A stretch of 15,319 nucleotides of DNA, from contig JAYSQR010000093.1 of assembly GCA_043721435.1 (NCBI GenBank), positions 1 through 15,319 of the forward strand. The letters are read 5' to 3'. This DNA comes from VFJL01 sp043721435 (GTDB lineage Bacteria > Pseudomonadota > Gammaproteobacteria > Burkholderiales > Nitrosomonadaceae). Within the stretch, counting starts at the first letter, position 1. Each line of letters opens with the position of its first letter. The notes beneath the pieces were generated by a model. That model was not told the DNA's origin and did not search any database. It saw nothing but the letters and a program-made list of their open reading frames with translations. The position numbers and the translations under genes were made by a program. This document shows, in pieces, positions 15,297 through 15,319 of this stretch.

Positions 15297-15319
15297 ATGC
15301 GACAGACGGAACTGTATCT
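15297..15319 (+). CDS. Start of an unidentified gene cut by the window edge
   Basis: An ATG with AGGAG six bases upstream opens a frame beginning MRQTELY that leaves the window. A promoter-like TATACT precedes it. Too little is present to identify it. A competing start, ATG at 15205 with GGAGG in front, opens another frame to the end of the window, but it covers the AT-rich promoter-like stretch and its translation does not look like a known protein. Confidence 0.4.

Noticed and set aside
15205..15319. Open frame from an ATG preceded by GGAGG at the right edge
   Set aside because: The frame runs through AT-rich promoter-like sequence and the palindrome, and its translation is not protein-like; the ATG at 15297 is preferred, though the case is not closed.

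Overview
The window reads as a chromosomal segment of a betaproteobacterium. The best marker is a DUF2863 protein, a family I know essentially from Betaproteobacteria. The gene neighbourhoods (septation protein A, YciI, BolA and a parvulin in a row; TsaB, RimI and a family 4 uracil-DNA glycosylase in a row; alanine racemase next to LplT) fit the same class. Nitrosomonadaceae (Nitrosospira or Nitrosomonas type) is my best guess, but this is inference from gene style and not a database match. No rRNA, tRNA, CRISPR array, transposase or phage gene was seen.

Layout. Bases 1-84 may hold the C-terminal end of a plus-strand gene. Bases 258-4870 form the accessory-looking part, a minus-strand cluster read right to left: a 34-residue peptide gene with a strong ribosome binding site (4870-4766), an alpha/beta-hydrolase lipase (4731-3973), a six-helix membrane protein that starts inside the lipase gene (3992-2613), and, after a 270-base gap, a membrane-anchored di-haem c-type cytochrome resembling RoxA and fatty-acid dioxygenases (2342-258). 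A DUF2863 gene then reads to the right from a short divergent region.

Bases 6437-8391 form a compact plus-strand operon: yciB, a YciI-family gene, a bolA-like gene starting with TTG, and a secreted parvulin isomerase. It ends at a near-ideal bidirectional terminator (8423-8452). On its other side is the convergent alr gene for alanine racemase. A 270-base region with several small hairpins separates alr from the divergent lplT gene, the lysophospholipid transporter.

From 11083 to 15020 everything lies on the minus strand. Right to left: tsaB and rimI with an ATGA overlap and then a family 4 uracil-DNA glycosylase; next lemA, a secreted TPM-domain protein with a glycine-rich tail, and a second, cytosolic TPM-domain protein. 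The final 300 bases hold the divergent tsaB promoter region and the first codons of an unidentified plus-strand gene.

Most of the window is envelope and housekeeping biology: peptidoglycan precursor (alr), phospholipid repair (lplT), septation (yciB), periplasmic folding (parvulin), tRNA modification (tsaB) and DNA repair (udg). The least explained part is the peptide-lipase-membrane protein-cytochrome cluster, which I would examine first for new biology.
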